Source: Vibrio maritimus
Lineage (GTDB): Bacteria > Pseudomonadota > Gammaproteobacteria > Enterobacterales > Vibrionaceae
Assembly (NCBI RefSeq): GCF_021441885.1
Contig: NZ_CP090439.1
Location: forward strand, 434,001 to 498,000
Direction: 5' to 3'
DNA length: 64,000 nucleotides
This document shows, piece by piece, positions 52,325 to 63,300 of this stretch (the first letter of the stretch is position 1; each line of letters starts with the position of its first letter). The notes under the pieces were generated by a model. The model searched no databases. It saw only the letters and a list, made by a program, of their open reading frames with translations, and had not been told where the DNA came from. The position numbers and the translations under genes were made by a program.

Positions 52325-53947
52325 ATGGAGACGACACTTTCAGCAGGCCTATCAAGTATAAGGAAAGTCCTTATACCCTCGATACTGATCAACATTCTTT
52401 CCCTAGCGGTTCCACTAACTGTTTTGCAGATCTATGACCGCATTATTCCAAACCAAAGTTATGGTACCGCGACGCTTTTGCTGTTTGGCGCTACTGTTGC
52501 CGTGCTTCTCGACGCATTTTTGCGTTTTGCGCGAAGTTGGATACTGGCGGCAGAATCCTCGAATATGGAAAAGGCTCGCTATGCCTCAGCTGTTCGCGTG
52601 CTCGCAAGCTCACCAACCGCAGAGATTAAAAAGCTGAAGGTTGGAGGCGTTCAGAATGGATTGGAGTCAATATCTAAGATCAAGGATATATATTCGGGCG
52701 GGTTACTATCGGGCTTGATTGATGTTCCATTCGCACTACTGTTTCTTTTCTTAATCTACTACGTCGGCGGGGCTTTAGTCCTCGTTCCTTTGACTGTCTG
52801 GGCGATTACCTTCTCAATCGTTTGGTTTTCGGGAAGAAGAGCCAAGCGTCGAAGTGAGAAACACGCTCAACTCGATGATCTCAGAGCTGGATTTCTCATT
52901 GGACTTTCTCGAAATCTACTTGGAATCAAACGTCAGGCAACAGAGTATCGTACCTACTCTACGTTTAAGAAACTAAACCAAAAATATCGACTCATCACCG
53001 CTGACGATGAGAGAAAGAACGCGTTTGCTCAAGAGTGTATTTATCTAGCATCTCTAGGGACATCGGTAGTCCTCGTTATCGCAGGTGCTTCACATGTGCT
53101 TTCAGGAGAGTTAACCACCGGTGGTTTAGCTGCTTGCTCTATTCTCGCTGGCAGAGCTGTCGCCCCATTAACAGCGCTCACAAATCTCAATATCCGCTAC
53201 GCCAATATGCAAACCTCGATTCAAAGCGTGCAAGAGTTACTAAAGCTAACGCCACACAAAGAAGGGTTGAATAGAGATTTAACGTCTTTTAATCGAGTAG
53301 CTTATCAGAATGTCATATTCAAGCGGTACGGGAAAAATATCACTCTTAACACCGAACTCAGCCGTGGAGAGATATACCTAGTAGAACATTCCAATGGTGA
53401 AATTGCCGGACAGACACTCGCAGTGATGGCTGGAGTCAATACGGTCATTGACGGTGAAGTGAGCGTTGACCAAGTGGTTACGGATCCCAACTCGATGGCT
53501 ACTATCACCTCTTATTTGGGTTCTCGTGGTTCGATCTTACAAGGATCAATCTTGGATAACTTGTGCGGATTTAATTCAGAGCTTTCTGAGCGTGCTTTGT
53601 CATACAGTAAACAACTTGGTCTTTATGATGTGTTGACTCAGCTCCCCGATGGCCTTGAGACTAAACTGGCAGACATGCCCACGATACCGCTCAGCCACAG
53701 CAGTATTCGTTTAATAAACCTGTGCTTCCAACTTGCTAAACCCACACCACTTCTATTGATAGATAAACCAGAAATTGATCTCGACATAGATACTTGGCCA
53801 AAGCTCGCTGCGGTCCTAGAGAACGAGTCTAGTAACGGTAGGACACTCGCTTTGGTCACTCACAATACGGTCTTCAAGCAATTGGCAAGTCAGACTATTA
53901 ACGTAGATGAAACCAAAGAAAATCAACGAGGTGCATCAAATGAATAG
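52325..53947 (+). CDS. Type I secretion ABC half-transporter 1, degenerate ATPase
   Basis: A 540-residue protein. The membrane part (about 15-300) has the ABC exporter fold with LTVLQIYDRIIPNQSYGTAT, as in LapB/HlyB-type exporters. The nucleotide-binding domain (about 325-530) is broken: the Walker A place at 353-366 reads EHSNGEIAGQT with no GKS/T, the signature LSGGQ is PLSHSS at 455-460, and Walker B LLLIDK has Lys481 for the catalytic Glu. Only the switch His513 remains. It would pair with the next gene product. That gene overlaps this one by 8 nt, so both are translated together. The start lacks a strong ribosome-binding site. Confidence 0.85.
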   Translation: METTLSAGLSSIRKVLIPSILINILSLAVPLTVLQIYDRIIPNQSYGTATLLLFGATVAVLLDAFLRFARSWILAAESSNMEKARYASAVRVLASSPTAEIKKLKVGGVQNGLESISKIKDIYSGGLLSGLIDVPFALLFLFLIYYVGGALVLVPLTVWAITFSIVWFSGRRAKRRSEKHAQLDDLRAGFLIGLSRNLLGIKRQATEYRTYSTFKKLNQKYRLITADDERKNAFAQECIYLASLGTSVVLVIAGASHVLSGELTTGGLAACSILAGRAVAPLTALTNLNIRYANMQTSIQSVQELLKLTPHKEGLNRDLTSFNRVAYQNVIFKRYGKNITLNTELSRGEIYLVEHSNGEIAGQTLAVMAGVNTVIDGEVSVDQVVTDPNSMATITSYLGSRGSILQGSILDNLCGFNSELSERALSYSKQLGLYDVLTQLPDGLETKLADMPTIPLSHSSIRLINLCFQLAKPTPLLLIDKPEIDLDIDTWPKLAAVLENESSNGRTLALVTHNTVFKQLASQTINVDETKENQRGASNE

Positions 53948-55979
53948 TTTTGAAACCGCCTCACTAAAGTCTCTGAGACTACTCGACGTAAACAGCAACA
54001 TTGACGTATTCGCCAATCAATGGGTGGAAGAGAATGGTCTGGCAGATCTACAAGACTACTTGAGCATGCTCGACCGCCTAAACGTCCCTTATAGAATCGT
54101 AGGCAGTGATGCGGCATTGGCTCAATACGAGTTTAAAGTTTCCGTCCATGTGTCGGAAACAGGCCTTGCAGCCTATCCACACAAAGAAGCAATGGAAGCA
54201 GCCTCTGCAGAGTGTGAATATATTGTCCTTCTTGAAGACTCTCCACCAGATAAACCGGATCCCAATTGGCTTGGCAGTCGCCTCGATGCATTTCGAAGTA
54301 TTATTCCTAAAGTTGCGCTCGCCAGCTTGGTAGCAAACTTGTTCGCCCTTGCTATCCCGTTTATCACTATGTCTATTTACGACCACGTGATTGGAGGAGA
54401 TGCGCCGCATGAGCTAACCGGGATTGCCATTGGTGCTACGCTGCTGTTTGCTCTGCTTTGGCTACTGCGTGTGATCCGAAGTCAAACCTTAGCAACCGTT
54501 GCCAATCGAATAAGCCGTGAAATATCCGACGCCTTAGTCAAAAAGCTGTTAACAGAAAGCTACCAAGTGAGTAAAAACACCACGCAACAAACGCAGGTTA
54601 ATCAACTCAACTTCTCCCAACGCATCGCAGGGGTTCTTTCAGGTCCTCTGGGGAATACCCTATTCGATATCCCATTTGTACTGGTTTTTCTAATTGCAAT
54701 CGGTGCTCTAGGCGGCTGGTTAGTTCTGGTGCCGATAATCTCACTCTGCCTCTACTATCTTGTTGCGAAGCGTTCTATCAAGCACTCTGCGGTTAGAGCT
54801 AACCAATCCACTGTTGCCGGGGCTAACCGCCAAACGCTTATCGCCGAGCTATCAGGACAACTCGGCTTCATGCGCAGTAGCCAGATGATCGATGGATGGC
54901 TGTCGAAGTTTGATAAAGCAAACCATTTAGCATCCACCAACAGCTTCAAGCAATCCCTCCATCAGGCAAAATATACCTCGATCTACTACGCTATCGGCAT
55001 TCTATCAACCATCGCCGTGATTGGGCTCGGGATCGAGCTTATCTTTACAAACGTCATGTCAGCAGGTGGGTTGATTGCAACCATGATGCTGATTTCAAGG
55101 ATCACGGGACCAGCGCAGACGCTTGCAAATAATGCATCCCGTCTGCAACAACTGAAACAAACTGAGGTGCAGATTAATCGCACCTTAAGCATGAACTCAG
55201 AGGAAAGTTACCGCTATCATCATCATACTCTCGAGCAGTCGCCACCACGTATCGAGCTCGATCAAGTCACGCTTCGATACGCAAAACAAGCGAAGCCAGC
55301 GCTGAGTGGCGTCTCAGCCATTATTGAGCCCGGAGAAATCATTGCGATAACGGGTCCTTCAAATAGCGGGAAAACAAGCTTAATCGACACCATCGCTAGC
55401 TTCCAACCCGTGCAAAATGGTGTCGTCAATATTAACGGTATCAACTTAAATCAATATGCACCGCACCTGTATCGTCACTGGCTGTTCTATCAAGCCGCTC
55501 ACCCACAAGTGTTACTCACCAGCATTAGAGACTGGTTCTCCGACAAGCAAGATATCGACGATCAACACATCACATCCGCCATCGAGAGAGCCGGTGGCAA
55601 GGAGTGGCTCGCTTCATTAGATAAAGGGCTTGATAGCAATTTAGCTGACTTATGGCCAAACAGTATGTACGACTTGCTCTCTCGATTTGAGGCGCGGATG
55701 CTTATAACCGCGAAGGCACTCGCTACCCACTACCCCTTGTACTTGCTCGATAGCCCGTTGCAAGACTCAGCGCCTAGCTCAGTCGCGCTATTTAGTGAGT
55801 TTCTGAATGAGAAGCGCGGTAAGTCTACCGTCATTTTCAGCACACAAGATACCGAGCTGATTAAGCTTGCCGACAAAGTTCTGGTTCTCAATCAAGGCGG
55901 AGTGGCCTACTTTGGGGCGTTAGACAGCCAAGACTCGGACAATCAATCACAACCTATGGAGATCGTTGCCAATGAGTAA
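53940..55979 (+). CDS. Type I secretion ABC half-transporter 2, partly degenerate ATPase
   Basis: A 679-residue protein. The N-terminal 115 residues may be a worn C39-like domain without catalytic residues. The membrane part is 120-405 (ALAIPFITMSIYDHVIGGDA). The ATPase is at 435-660, with intact Walker A GPSNSGKTS (472-480) and Q-loop Gln518. The signature is LLSRFEARM (579-587) instead of LSGGQ, Walker B LYLLDS has Ser605 for catalytic Glu, and the switch His is Gln636 (STQD). ATP binding seems possible, hydrolysis doubtful. GAGG precedes the ATG. The adaptor gene overlaps its end by 8 nt. Confidence 0.87.
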   Translation: MNSFETASLKSLRLLDVNSNIDVFANQWVEENGLADLQDYLSMLDRLNVPYRIVGSDAALAQYEFKVSVHVSETGLAAYPHKEAMEAASAECEYIVLLEDSPPDKPDPNWLGSRLDAFRSIIPKVALASLVANLFALAIPFITMSIYDHVIGGDAPHELTGIAIGATLLFALLWLLRVIRSQTLATVANRISREISDALVKKLLTESYQVSKNTTQQTQVNQLNFSQRIAGVLSGPLGNTLFDIPFVLVFLIAIGALGGWLVLVPIISLCLYYLVAKRSIKHSAVRANQSTVAGANRQTLIAELSGQLGFMRSSQMIDGWLSKFDKANHLASTNSFKQSLHQAKYTSIYYAIGILSTIAVIGLGIELIFTNVMSAGGLIATMMLISRITGPAQTLANNASRLQQLKQTEVQINRTLSMNSEESYRYHHHTLEQSPPRIELDQVTLRYAKQAKPALSGVSAIIEPGEIIAITGPSNSGKTSLIDTIASFQPVQNGVVNINGINLNQYAPHLYRHWLFYQAAHPQVLLTSIRDWFSDKQDIDDQHITSAIERAGGKEWLASLDKGLDSNLADLWPNSMYDLLSRFEARMLITAKALATHYPLYLLDSPLQDSAPSSVALFSEFLNEKRGKSTVIFSTQDTELIKLADKVLVLNQGGVAYFGALDSQDSDNQSQPMEIVANE

Positions 55980-57267
55980 GGATTATTACGCCGAAGCTAT
56001 TGAATCCAAACAGACTCGACGACTTCTTTCTGTGACAACGTCAGCGATAGCCTTATCGGTGGTAGCATTTATCTCGTGGTCTGCCTTTACCAAAGTCGAT
56101 GAAATTGCCAAAGCTCAAGGTACCGTGATCCCAGAAGGAGAAAGGCAGATTATTCAAAGCGATATCGGTGGCAAACTCAAAACGATTTCGGTATCTGAGG
56201 GGGACTTAGTTGAAGAAGGACAAGTCCTGGTCGAGTTTGACGCTACCTTTCAAACTACTGCCTTAGAGGAGCTCAAGGCTCAGCAAGCCTCTCTCAACTT
56301 AACCATCGAGCGCTTAAACTCACTGATAGACGAGCGAGAACCAGACTTCTCAGAGTATGAAGCGCAATTTCCCGAGTTGGTTGCTCAGCAAAAAGCACAG
56401 CGCAGCGCTCAGGTTGCCCTCTACTATCAAAAGCGAATCGTGCTAGAGAAAGAGGCTGAACAGATAGCGGAGCAACTCAGAAGCACCGATAACGCGATCC
56501 CAGCCTATGAACGCGAACTACAGGCATCAAAACAAGAGTTGGCTATCCTCCAACGTGGGCAGCAAAGTGGCAACATTTCTCGATTACGCGTACTCGAGAT
56601 GCAGCAAAAAGTCGCGTCAATTGAACAGCAAATTGAAGAAACTCGTGGCAAGAAAGCACTACTGTTGAAACAAGCCGACTCTAATGATGAGAAGATCTCC
56701 CAGCTTTTAGCAGAAGCAAAAGTAGAGGTTGCCGACCAGCGTTCAAAAGCGGCTTCAGAGCTCTCTGCCCTAGAAGCGAGGGTCCGTTCGGGTGAAGCAA
56801 AACTTTCTAATACGGTTTTAATATCGCCAGTACAAGGGTTGGTTCAAAGCATTCCAAGTACCAAAGCCGGCGCCGTTATCCAGCCAGGTGGAACCGTGGT
56901 GGAGATCGTCCCCATTGGTGGTAAGGCAGACTTTAAAGCTAAGCTGTCCCCTCGCGATATCGGCTTTGTTAATGAGGGGCAACCCGCAAGGGTCAAGGTC
57001 GATGCGTTTGACTACAGCCGCTTTGGTGCTCTGCGCGGAGTGGTTGAATCGATATCTCCGACCACCACAAAGGATGAGAAAGGCAACATCTTTTATGAAG
57101 TGACCATATCGGTTGATAAGCCGTATTTCAGAGATGACCCAGAGCGTTTCGCGATTTTACCGGGCATGACGGGTGAGGTGGACATCACAACAGGTGAAAA
57201 GACCGTTTTTCAATACCTTTGGAAACCAATCTATACCAATGTAAGCCGAGCTTTTGGCGAGCGATAA
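55972..57267 (+). CDS. Type I secretion periplasmic adaptor, HlyD family
   Basis: A 431-residue membrane-fusion protein: cytoplasmic tail, one membrane segment (about 24-43), then a lipoyl/barrel part (GTVIPEGERQIIQSDIGGKL). A long coiled-coil hairpin follows (about 90-270, rich in Gln, Glu and Ala), then a second half-motif (LISPVQGLVQSIPSTKAGAV) and a beta domain. It links the inner-membrane ABC pair to a TolC-type outer-membrane channel, which is not encoded in this window. It is LapC-like by pattern. The terminator at 57286-57314 ends the operon. Confidence 0.92.
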   Translation: MSKDYYAEAIESKQTRRLLSVTTSAIALSVVAFISWSAFTKVDEIAKAQGTVIPEGERQIIQSDIGGKLKTISVSEGDLVEEGQVLVEFDATFQTTALEELKAQQASLNLTIERLNSLIDEREPDFSEYEAQFPELVAQQKAQRSAQVALYYQKRIVLEKEAEQIAEQLRSTDNAIPAYERELQASKQELAILQRGQQSGNISRLRVLEMQQKVASIEQQIEETRGKKALLLKQADSNDEKISQLLAEAKVEVADQRSKAASELSALEARVRSGEAKLSNTVLISPVQGLVQSIPSTKAGAVIQPGGTVVEIVPIGGKADFKAKLSPRDIGFVNEGQPARVKVDAFDYSRFGALRGVVESISPTTTKDEKGNIFYEVTISVDKPYFRDDPERFAILPGMTGEVDITTGEKTVFQYLWKPIYTNVSRAFGER

Positions 57268-57285
57268 CCTACTCTTCGAATAGGA

Positions 57286-57314
57286 AAACGCCCTTGCATG
57301 ACAAGGGCTTTTTT
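57286..57314. terminator. Bidirectional terminator between secretion operon and adhesin gene
   Basis: The stem GCCCTTG / CAAGGGC has a 5-nt loop, AAAA on the left and TTTTTT on the right. It serves both convergent genes. Confidence 0.9.
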
Positions 57315-57329
57315 ATTGGCTACTAAAGA

Positions 57330-60300
57330 TTAGCGGGTCGGATCATCAGGTAACGTTGGATCATCCACATCATGGTGTTCGCTGCCTGTATCCTGCAAAT
57401 GCTCAAGACCACTATGCTCGCCATGATGACTCGCATCTTCGTGATGATCAAACTTCGTATCGTGTTGGTCCGCATCGTTGAACACAATATCGATATCATC
57501 AGGCAAGTCTGTGCTGGAACTATCTGTGTGAGCATCCTGTTTTCCGATCCCCAGTTGCTCCATATAGGTGCTTGCGGCTGTATGTTTCTCAATTGGAGTA
57601 TCATCGCCATCTTTGTGATGACCAATTCCAAGCTCCGCCATGATTGTTAGCTCATGAGGGTTCTCGTTAAGGAGATCTGGCTCTGGTTCATCATAAGCAT
57701 CTTTCGGTGGTGGCGGTGGAGGCGGTGGTGATGTATGAGGAAGCACAGGTGTGACCGTCATATCTAAAACTTCACTGCCCAACGTCAACTTCCCACTATG
57801 CCCTGGCCCGTGACTTAAAATGCTGACTTGCACGTGCAATACAACATCATCATGATGGGAGCCTTGTAGAGCAATCTGAAAATGGTCTTCATGAACCCCA
57901 ACATTCTGTGCAGAACCATGAGGGCCAGTGTGAACATTAGCATGCTCTTGATAACTCAAATGCCCTGTTTGGGGATCAATACTGAGTGTCCCCCACTGGC
58001 TTGTATAAGACGTTTGATAATGCCCGCCAACCAATATTTTCCATCCTTGCTGTGAGGTTGGTACTGGCGTTTGTGACGGCATCAGGGTTGGAACACCGAG
58101 GTTCGCACTGATATGGTGGCTGCCACTTGGGGCCGTCACGACGATAGGTTCAGGTTTTGCTCCCGCCGATACATTAAGAGCAGAGTTCACATTTCCATGC
58201 TCATCGGTCATCACCGCTTTAACAACGGTATTTGGTGCAACCTCTAATTGAATTCCATGTTGAATGGCATTCGCATCCAAAACATGGTCCACACCATTGA
58301 TGTTCAAATGCTCGCCAACCTTAGCATCGGCCGCCGCGTGGACGGTTGCCGTCACGGTCCCTGCCGCCCCTCTTGCTATTTCAGCTTTGCTGTATAACTT
58401 GTCCGGGCCGGGACTCTCGAAACTGATAGAAGGGCTTGCTACCGTTGTATCAACATCAATATGATGATCGACCGATGCCGTTCCCACGTTGCCAGCAAGA
58501 TCAGAGCTCGTAATACTCGCGTGAACAGTTGTTGTCTGAGCTAACTCGGAGCCAGGAACGTCAACATGATAATGGTGAGAACCATCAACGGTACCAGAAT
58601 AGGAATGACCAGCTACTCTCAAGGTGACGACATCGCCTTGCTGAGCATCACCTGAGACCGACCCTGTAATCGTAACAGTTCCTTGAGACTCGTGCGCATT
58701 TATAACATCATCCGTTGCGATAGTTTCGACAGTCAACGCGGGTCTCGGAGGTTGAGTATCTATCCTTACAGGAAGCAGAGTCGATACGGCTGGCACTAAA
58801 TCATTGGGCGCCAGCGCTCTTGCTGAAAGATTGTGAACACCGTTTGTCAGAGCAGTTGTGGATATTTGGTAGTTACCCTGTGCATCCGAATATCCACTAC
58901 CCACTGCATGAGCGCCATCATATAGCTTCACTTCAGAAAACGGGATATCCGTATGTCCGGCAATAGTTGGTGTCGTTTGGTTAGTCACATTATCGGTATG
59001 TGACTGTCCAGAGTCGCTTGCGGCAACCAGATCTATAGAAACACGATTCGCAGGTTGAGAGACGCTGCTTCCATGACTAGGCATAGTCGTGGTGACCGTT
59101 GGTAGACCAGTGACATGTACACTGATTCCTGGGCGCTGACCTTGGATTGTAGGCGCAGTCATGTTGCCATTTAAATCAAAGGTCATATAACGCGTTGAAG
59201 TTGCGCCAGCCCCATCAGTAACAGTAACTTCAAATGTATCCTTAGCCGTGTACTGGTTACCGCTTGAGTGATACTGCATCCCTAATAGTTGGCCGCTTGG
59301 AACGTATTTATAGTCACCTGTATCCGGATCTAACGTTAATTGACCAAAACGACCAATCGAAGAAGCGACAGAATAGTGATGGACATCCCCAATGTCTGGA
59401 TCTGTATTGGTCAACTGCCCGGTTATCGGTGTCACCGGTGTTATGTGAAGAACAGGCGCATCATTGATCGCATTCACATCGATGCTCATGGATACGCTTG
59501 TCGAATCCTGATGCCCGTCATTGGCCCGGAACTCAAAATGCGCATAATTAGCGCCGCTCTGATTGTGTATTGGCGTAAAGGCTAAATGACCCGCGTCTAG
59601 GTCCGCTTTAGAAACTTGTTGATTGGCAGTGACAACCACACCATTCAGCGTTAACAGACCGTGGGAAGGTAACTGAGTAATCGTGATGTGGTTTAGCGCA
59701 TCATGATCAGCATCTTGGTAACCAAATTCTGCAACGGTAAAAATATGACTTTGGTCTTCATCGCTTGTGACCGTTTGTGGTGTCACCGTTGGTGCATGTT
59801 GAACTGGCGGCTTAACCTCTATGGATAGCGTATTTTGCGAGGAATCATTAACTGGGGTACCGCCATCGTCTCCAACTCGATACACCATGCTGGGTACTTT
59901 CCCCGTGAAGCCCGCTTCAGGAGTAAAGATGTAGTGACCGTTGGCTTCAATAGCCAGTGTGCCAATTCCCGCTATAGCATGAGGGTGACCTGGAGTGACA
60001 GCCACGTAATTTCCTGACACAGGATCTTTTATCTGAATGTCCTGAAGAACAAGGTGAGCATTAGAGTCTGAGTCTGTCGCTGCTGCCGCCGTACCCTGTG
60101 AGGTGCCTACACCAGAAATGAGGTTGCCCTCAATGGGCCCCGTGTTTTGAACGCCTGAGTCCGTAAAACTGTGTATCGTTGGTTTATCCGTTGAGCCACT
60201 GATCGTCACCGAAATCGAATGTTTAGTGCCGTCTATCGAGGTAATCTCGATACTGTCGGTTAAAGTCTGGCCGTTATCTAAATCTTGAATGTTTGAATCG

Positions 60301-63300
60301 CTGTTGTCGGCAGTATAGACCCATGTTCCATCCGGTTTAATCAAGAAGTGACCATAGGTACCGTCTTGCGATATTTGTTGCTGACCTTTAAGGTCTAGTG
60401 CCGCTTCGCCTTGCCCGTCGACATCAGAGATCACAAGGCTTCCACGACACAATAGTGCATCTTGAATAGTAGTTGAACCGGCAATTCTGGAGTTATGTTG
60501 AAGGTTGGTGTCTTCGACAAGATTTGCTGAATCGCCGGTAAATGTTGCGTTGTCATTAACGGCCACCAAAGTCGCATTTGCCCCTGTGTGTGTAATTCCG
60601 CCATGCTTATCAGCGATATCGTAAGTAAAATGGACTAGCCCGTTATAATTAGGGTCTGGTGCGAAAGTAAAGCTACCATCCGAATTAGAGGTAATGCTAC
60701 CGTGGTCAGCTGTTATGTTTTGAACGTGCAACCAACCTCTGTCGTTTGAATCGACATCTGTGGCGTTGGCGATAAGTTGTGCCTGCGTAATGTGTATTGA
60801 CGAGTCTTCCTTACTAGACGGTAAAGTCACCTCACCACTCACCACTGGTGCATCGTTATTGCCACGAACAACGACCGATACACTTTGCGAAACCTTACTG
60901 CCATCTGTAGACACTGCCTCGATAGTAAAGTGCTCCCAGTATTCATCTCCATCGCCTAGTTTTGTCGCTTTGCTCTGGTCGACATCATAGTGCCATTGGC
61001 CATCGGCACTTAGATGGAACGAACCATACTGACCACTAACACCACCTGCAGGTGTTGCTGTCCAGCTTACAGAGTCATGAAGGTCAGTATCATGAGCCGT
61101 CACAGTTCCTGCAACAGAGGCGCCTGTTTGAGCATTCTCTACAACATGACCAAGCTCGGATTTAGAATCAATAACGACCCCGTCCTCGGTTCCACTGACT
61201 TGAACTGTAATAGGAAATTCAGTGCCGTCAGTAGCGATTAGCTTGATAGATTCCGTAAGAGATTCACCGTGTTTTAACTCTTGAACGTGAACATTAGAGT
61301 TGTCTCCGATATAACTCCATGAATGTTCACCCGCATGTGGCCCACTCACCAAAGTATGAAATTGAAACTTACCATACGGAGTGGTTACGTCTAGGTCGCT
61401 GCCCAAGTCCCACGTGTATTGTTGTCCGGCAAACTCAACCTTCACTTGTGTATTCGGGCTGTCCACGTCAGTGATTTGCAGCGCTTGCCAGTCTACGGCA
61501 TCCATGATGTTTACATTGGTCGACATATGAGTAGCGACATCTTCCGTCGCTACGCCATGGTCAACACTGGATATCGTGGTTTTGTCGTCCACTGCGGCAA
61601 GAGTAGTAGTCGCTCCAGTGTGTGTGGTTCCTCCGTGCGCATCCACCACATCGTAGTTAAAATGAACCTGTCCGTTGTAGTCTCTGTCTGGTGTGAAGGT
61701 ATAGGTACCATCTTGGTTATCTAGAATAGAGCCATGATCGGCAACTAGATTAGCAATGGTAAGTTGACCTTGGTCGTTATGATCTACATCGATACTGTTG
61801 GCAAGTAGTTCTGCTGACGTGATGATCTGTGGGAGATCTTCTTTACCCGTATGGAGCAACACCTCGCCAGAGACATATGGTGCATCGTTGTCACCATGAA
61901 TAGTTATGACGATATCATGGGAGGTACCATCTTTGGTTTGAATGGTAATGGTATCAGTCAGAGTTTCGCCTGCACCTAACTTATCTATGGTTGTCCCCAC
62001 AGTGGTGCTCGCACCCTGTCTTAGCCAATCAGTCTGGCCAGCAGCTACCTTGTAGTCCCAATGGCCATCTTCTCGAAGTAAGAGGTGACCATATTGACCG
62101 TGATAGGAATAGATGCCACCTTTGGTATCAAATTTCGCTTCATCTGTATCTGGGTCGACAATGGACAGTTGACCGCTAGCATACAGCGCATCATGACTAA
62201 TTTTCGACATGCCGGGCTGTGCATAATCAGGAGACATATCCTGCCCAGCTTGGTTTTCACGCACGTCACCCGTGTCCACACCTGATACTTTAGCCGCATC
62301 ATTCGAACCTGTTATCACAATCTCAAGGTTTTGCGTCGTGCCCGCCCCATGCTCATCCGTGACGGTAACTGGAATGGTGAGAGTCTGTGTTTGACCTTTC
62401 GCTAGGTGGTCGTAGCTCGCATTGGTCGGGTCAAACGTATAGCTGCCGTCAGCATTGAAAATTAACCCATCCACTGATTGAGCTATTGAGTAAGTTAATG
62501 TTGCGCCGTGGTCGGTATCGCTTCCCTGCATCTGACCATTAAGCAGCGAACCATCTTCATTCACCGTTTGTGTTTGTGCTGTTAGAGTCGGTTTATCGTT
62601 GGTACCCACGATATCTACGGTAATTACATGAGTGTCTCCGCCAAGTGTTTGTACCTGATATTGAACGTGCTCCGTTTCACCTTGCGCTAAATGCTGTAAG
62701 TTTCCATTCGGAACGCTGTAAATCCACCCCCCTGCTTTGTCTATTGAGAGGCTGCCACCATAAGGATCGCTAATCGCATGAGCATTCAAGGTATGATGGA
62801 AGCCACGTTGACCGATGTCCGGATCTTTTACATTTAGAACACCCCCCGTAAAGACTGTGTGTCTTGCATCACCTTGTACATGAACATCTTCTGTCACCGA
62901 GCCAGTGCTTTGACCAGTAATGATTGCGGCATCATCCGTGCCCTGAACAAGTATTTCCACTTTCTGAGTTGCGCGGGAACCATCACTAGAAATAGCAACG
63001 ATGTTGAACGCCTCTGCCTTGCCATCTCCACTTCTTAGTGAGTCGACTTTTGAAGCATCCAAATCATAGTGCCAATGTCCAGAACGATCGACATAAAAGG
63101 TTCCGTAACTGCCTGCTTGAGATGACGCAGAACCTGCTAGTTCAAAGGAGACGTCATCGCCCTTATCGAGATCGTGTGCTTGCAGCATACCAACAACCGT
63201 CGTTTTGATATCTTCGACCGCTGTTCCTATAGCCGCTGTTAACGCATCTGGAGTATCAATAATGACATGATCGTCTTGACCTTGAATGGTTGCTGTTACC

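Noticed and set aside
53940..54285. Functional C39 peptidase domain at the N-terminus of the second ABC protein
   Set aside because: No catalytic Cys-His pair in the expected motifs is visible, so at most a degenerate C39-like domain is suggested.
57330..58200. RTX calcium-binding nonapeptides at the adhesin C-terminus
   Set aside because: I looked for GGxGxD-type repeats and saw none; the Asp/His-rich tail does not follow the nonapeptide rhythm.
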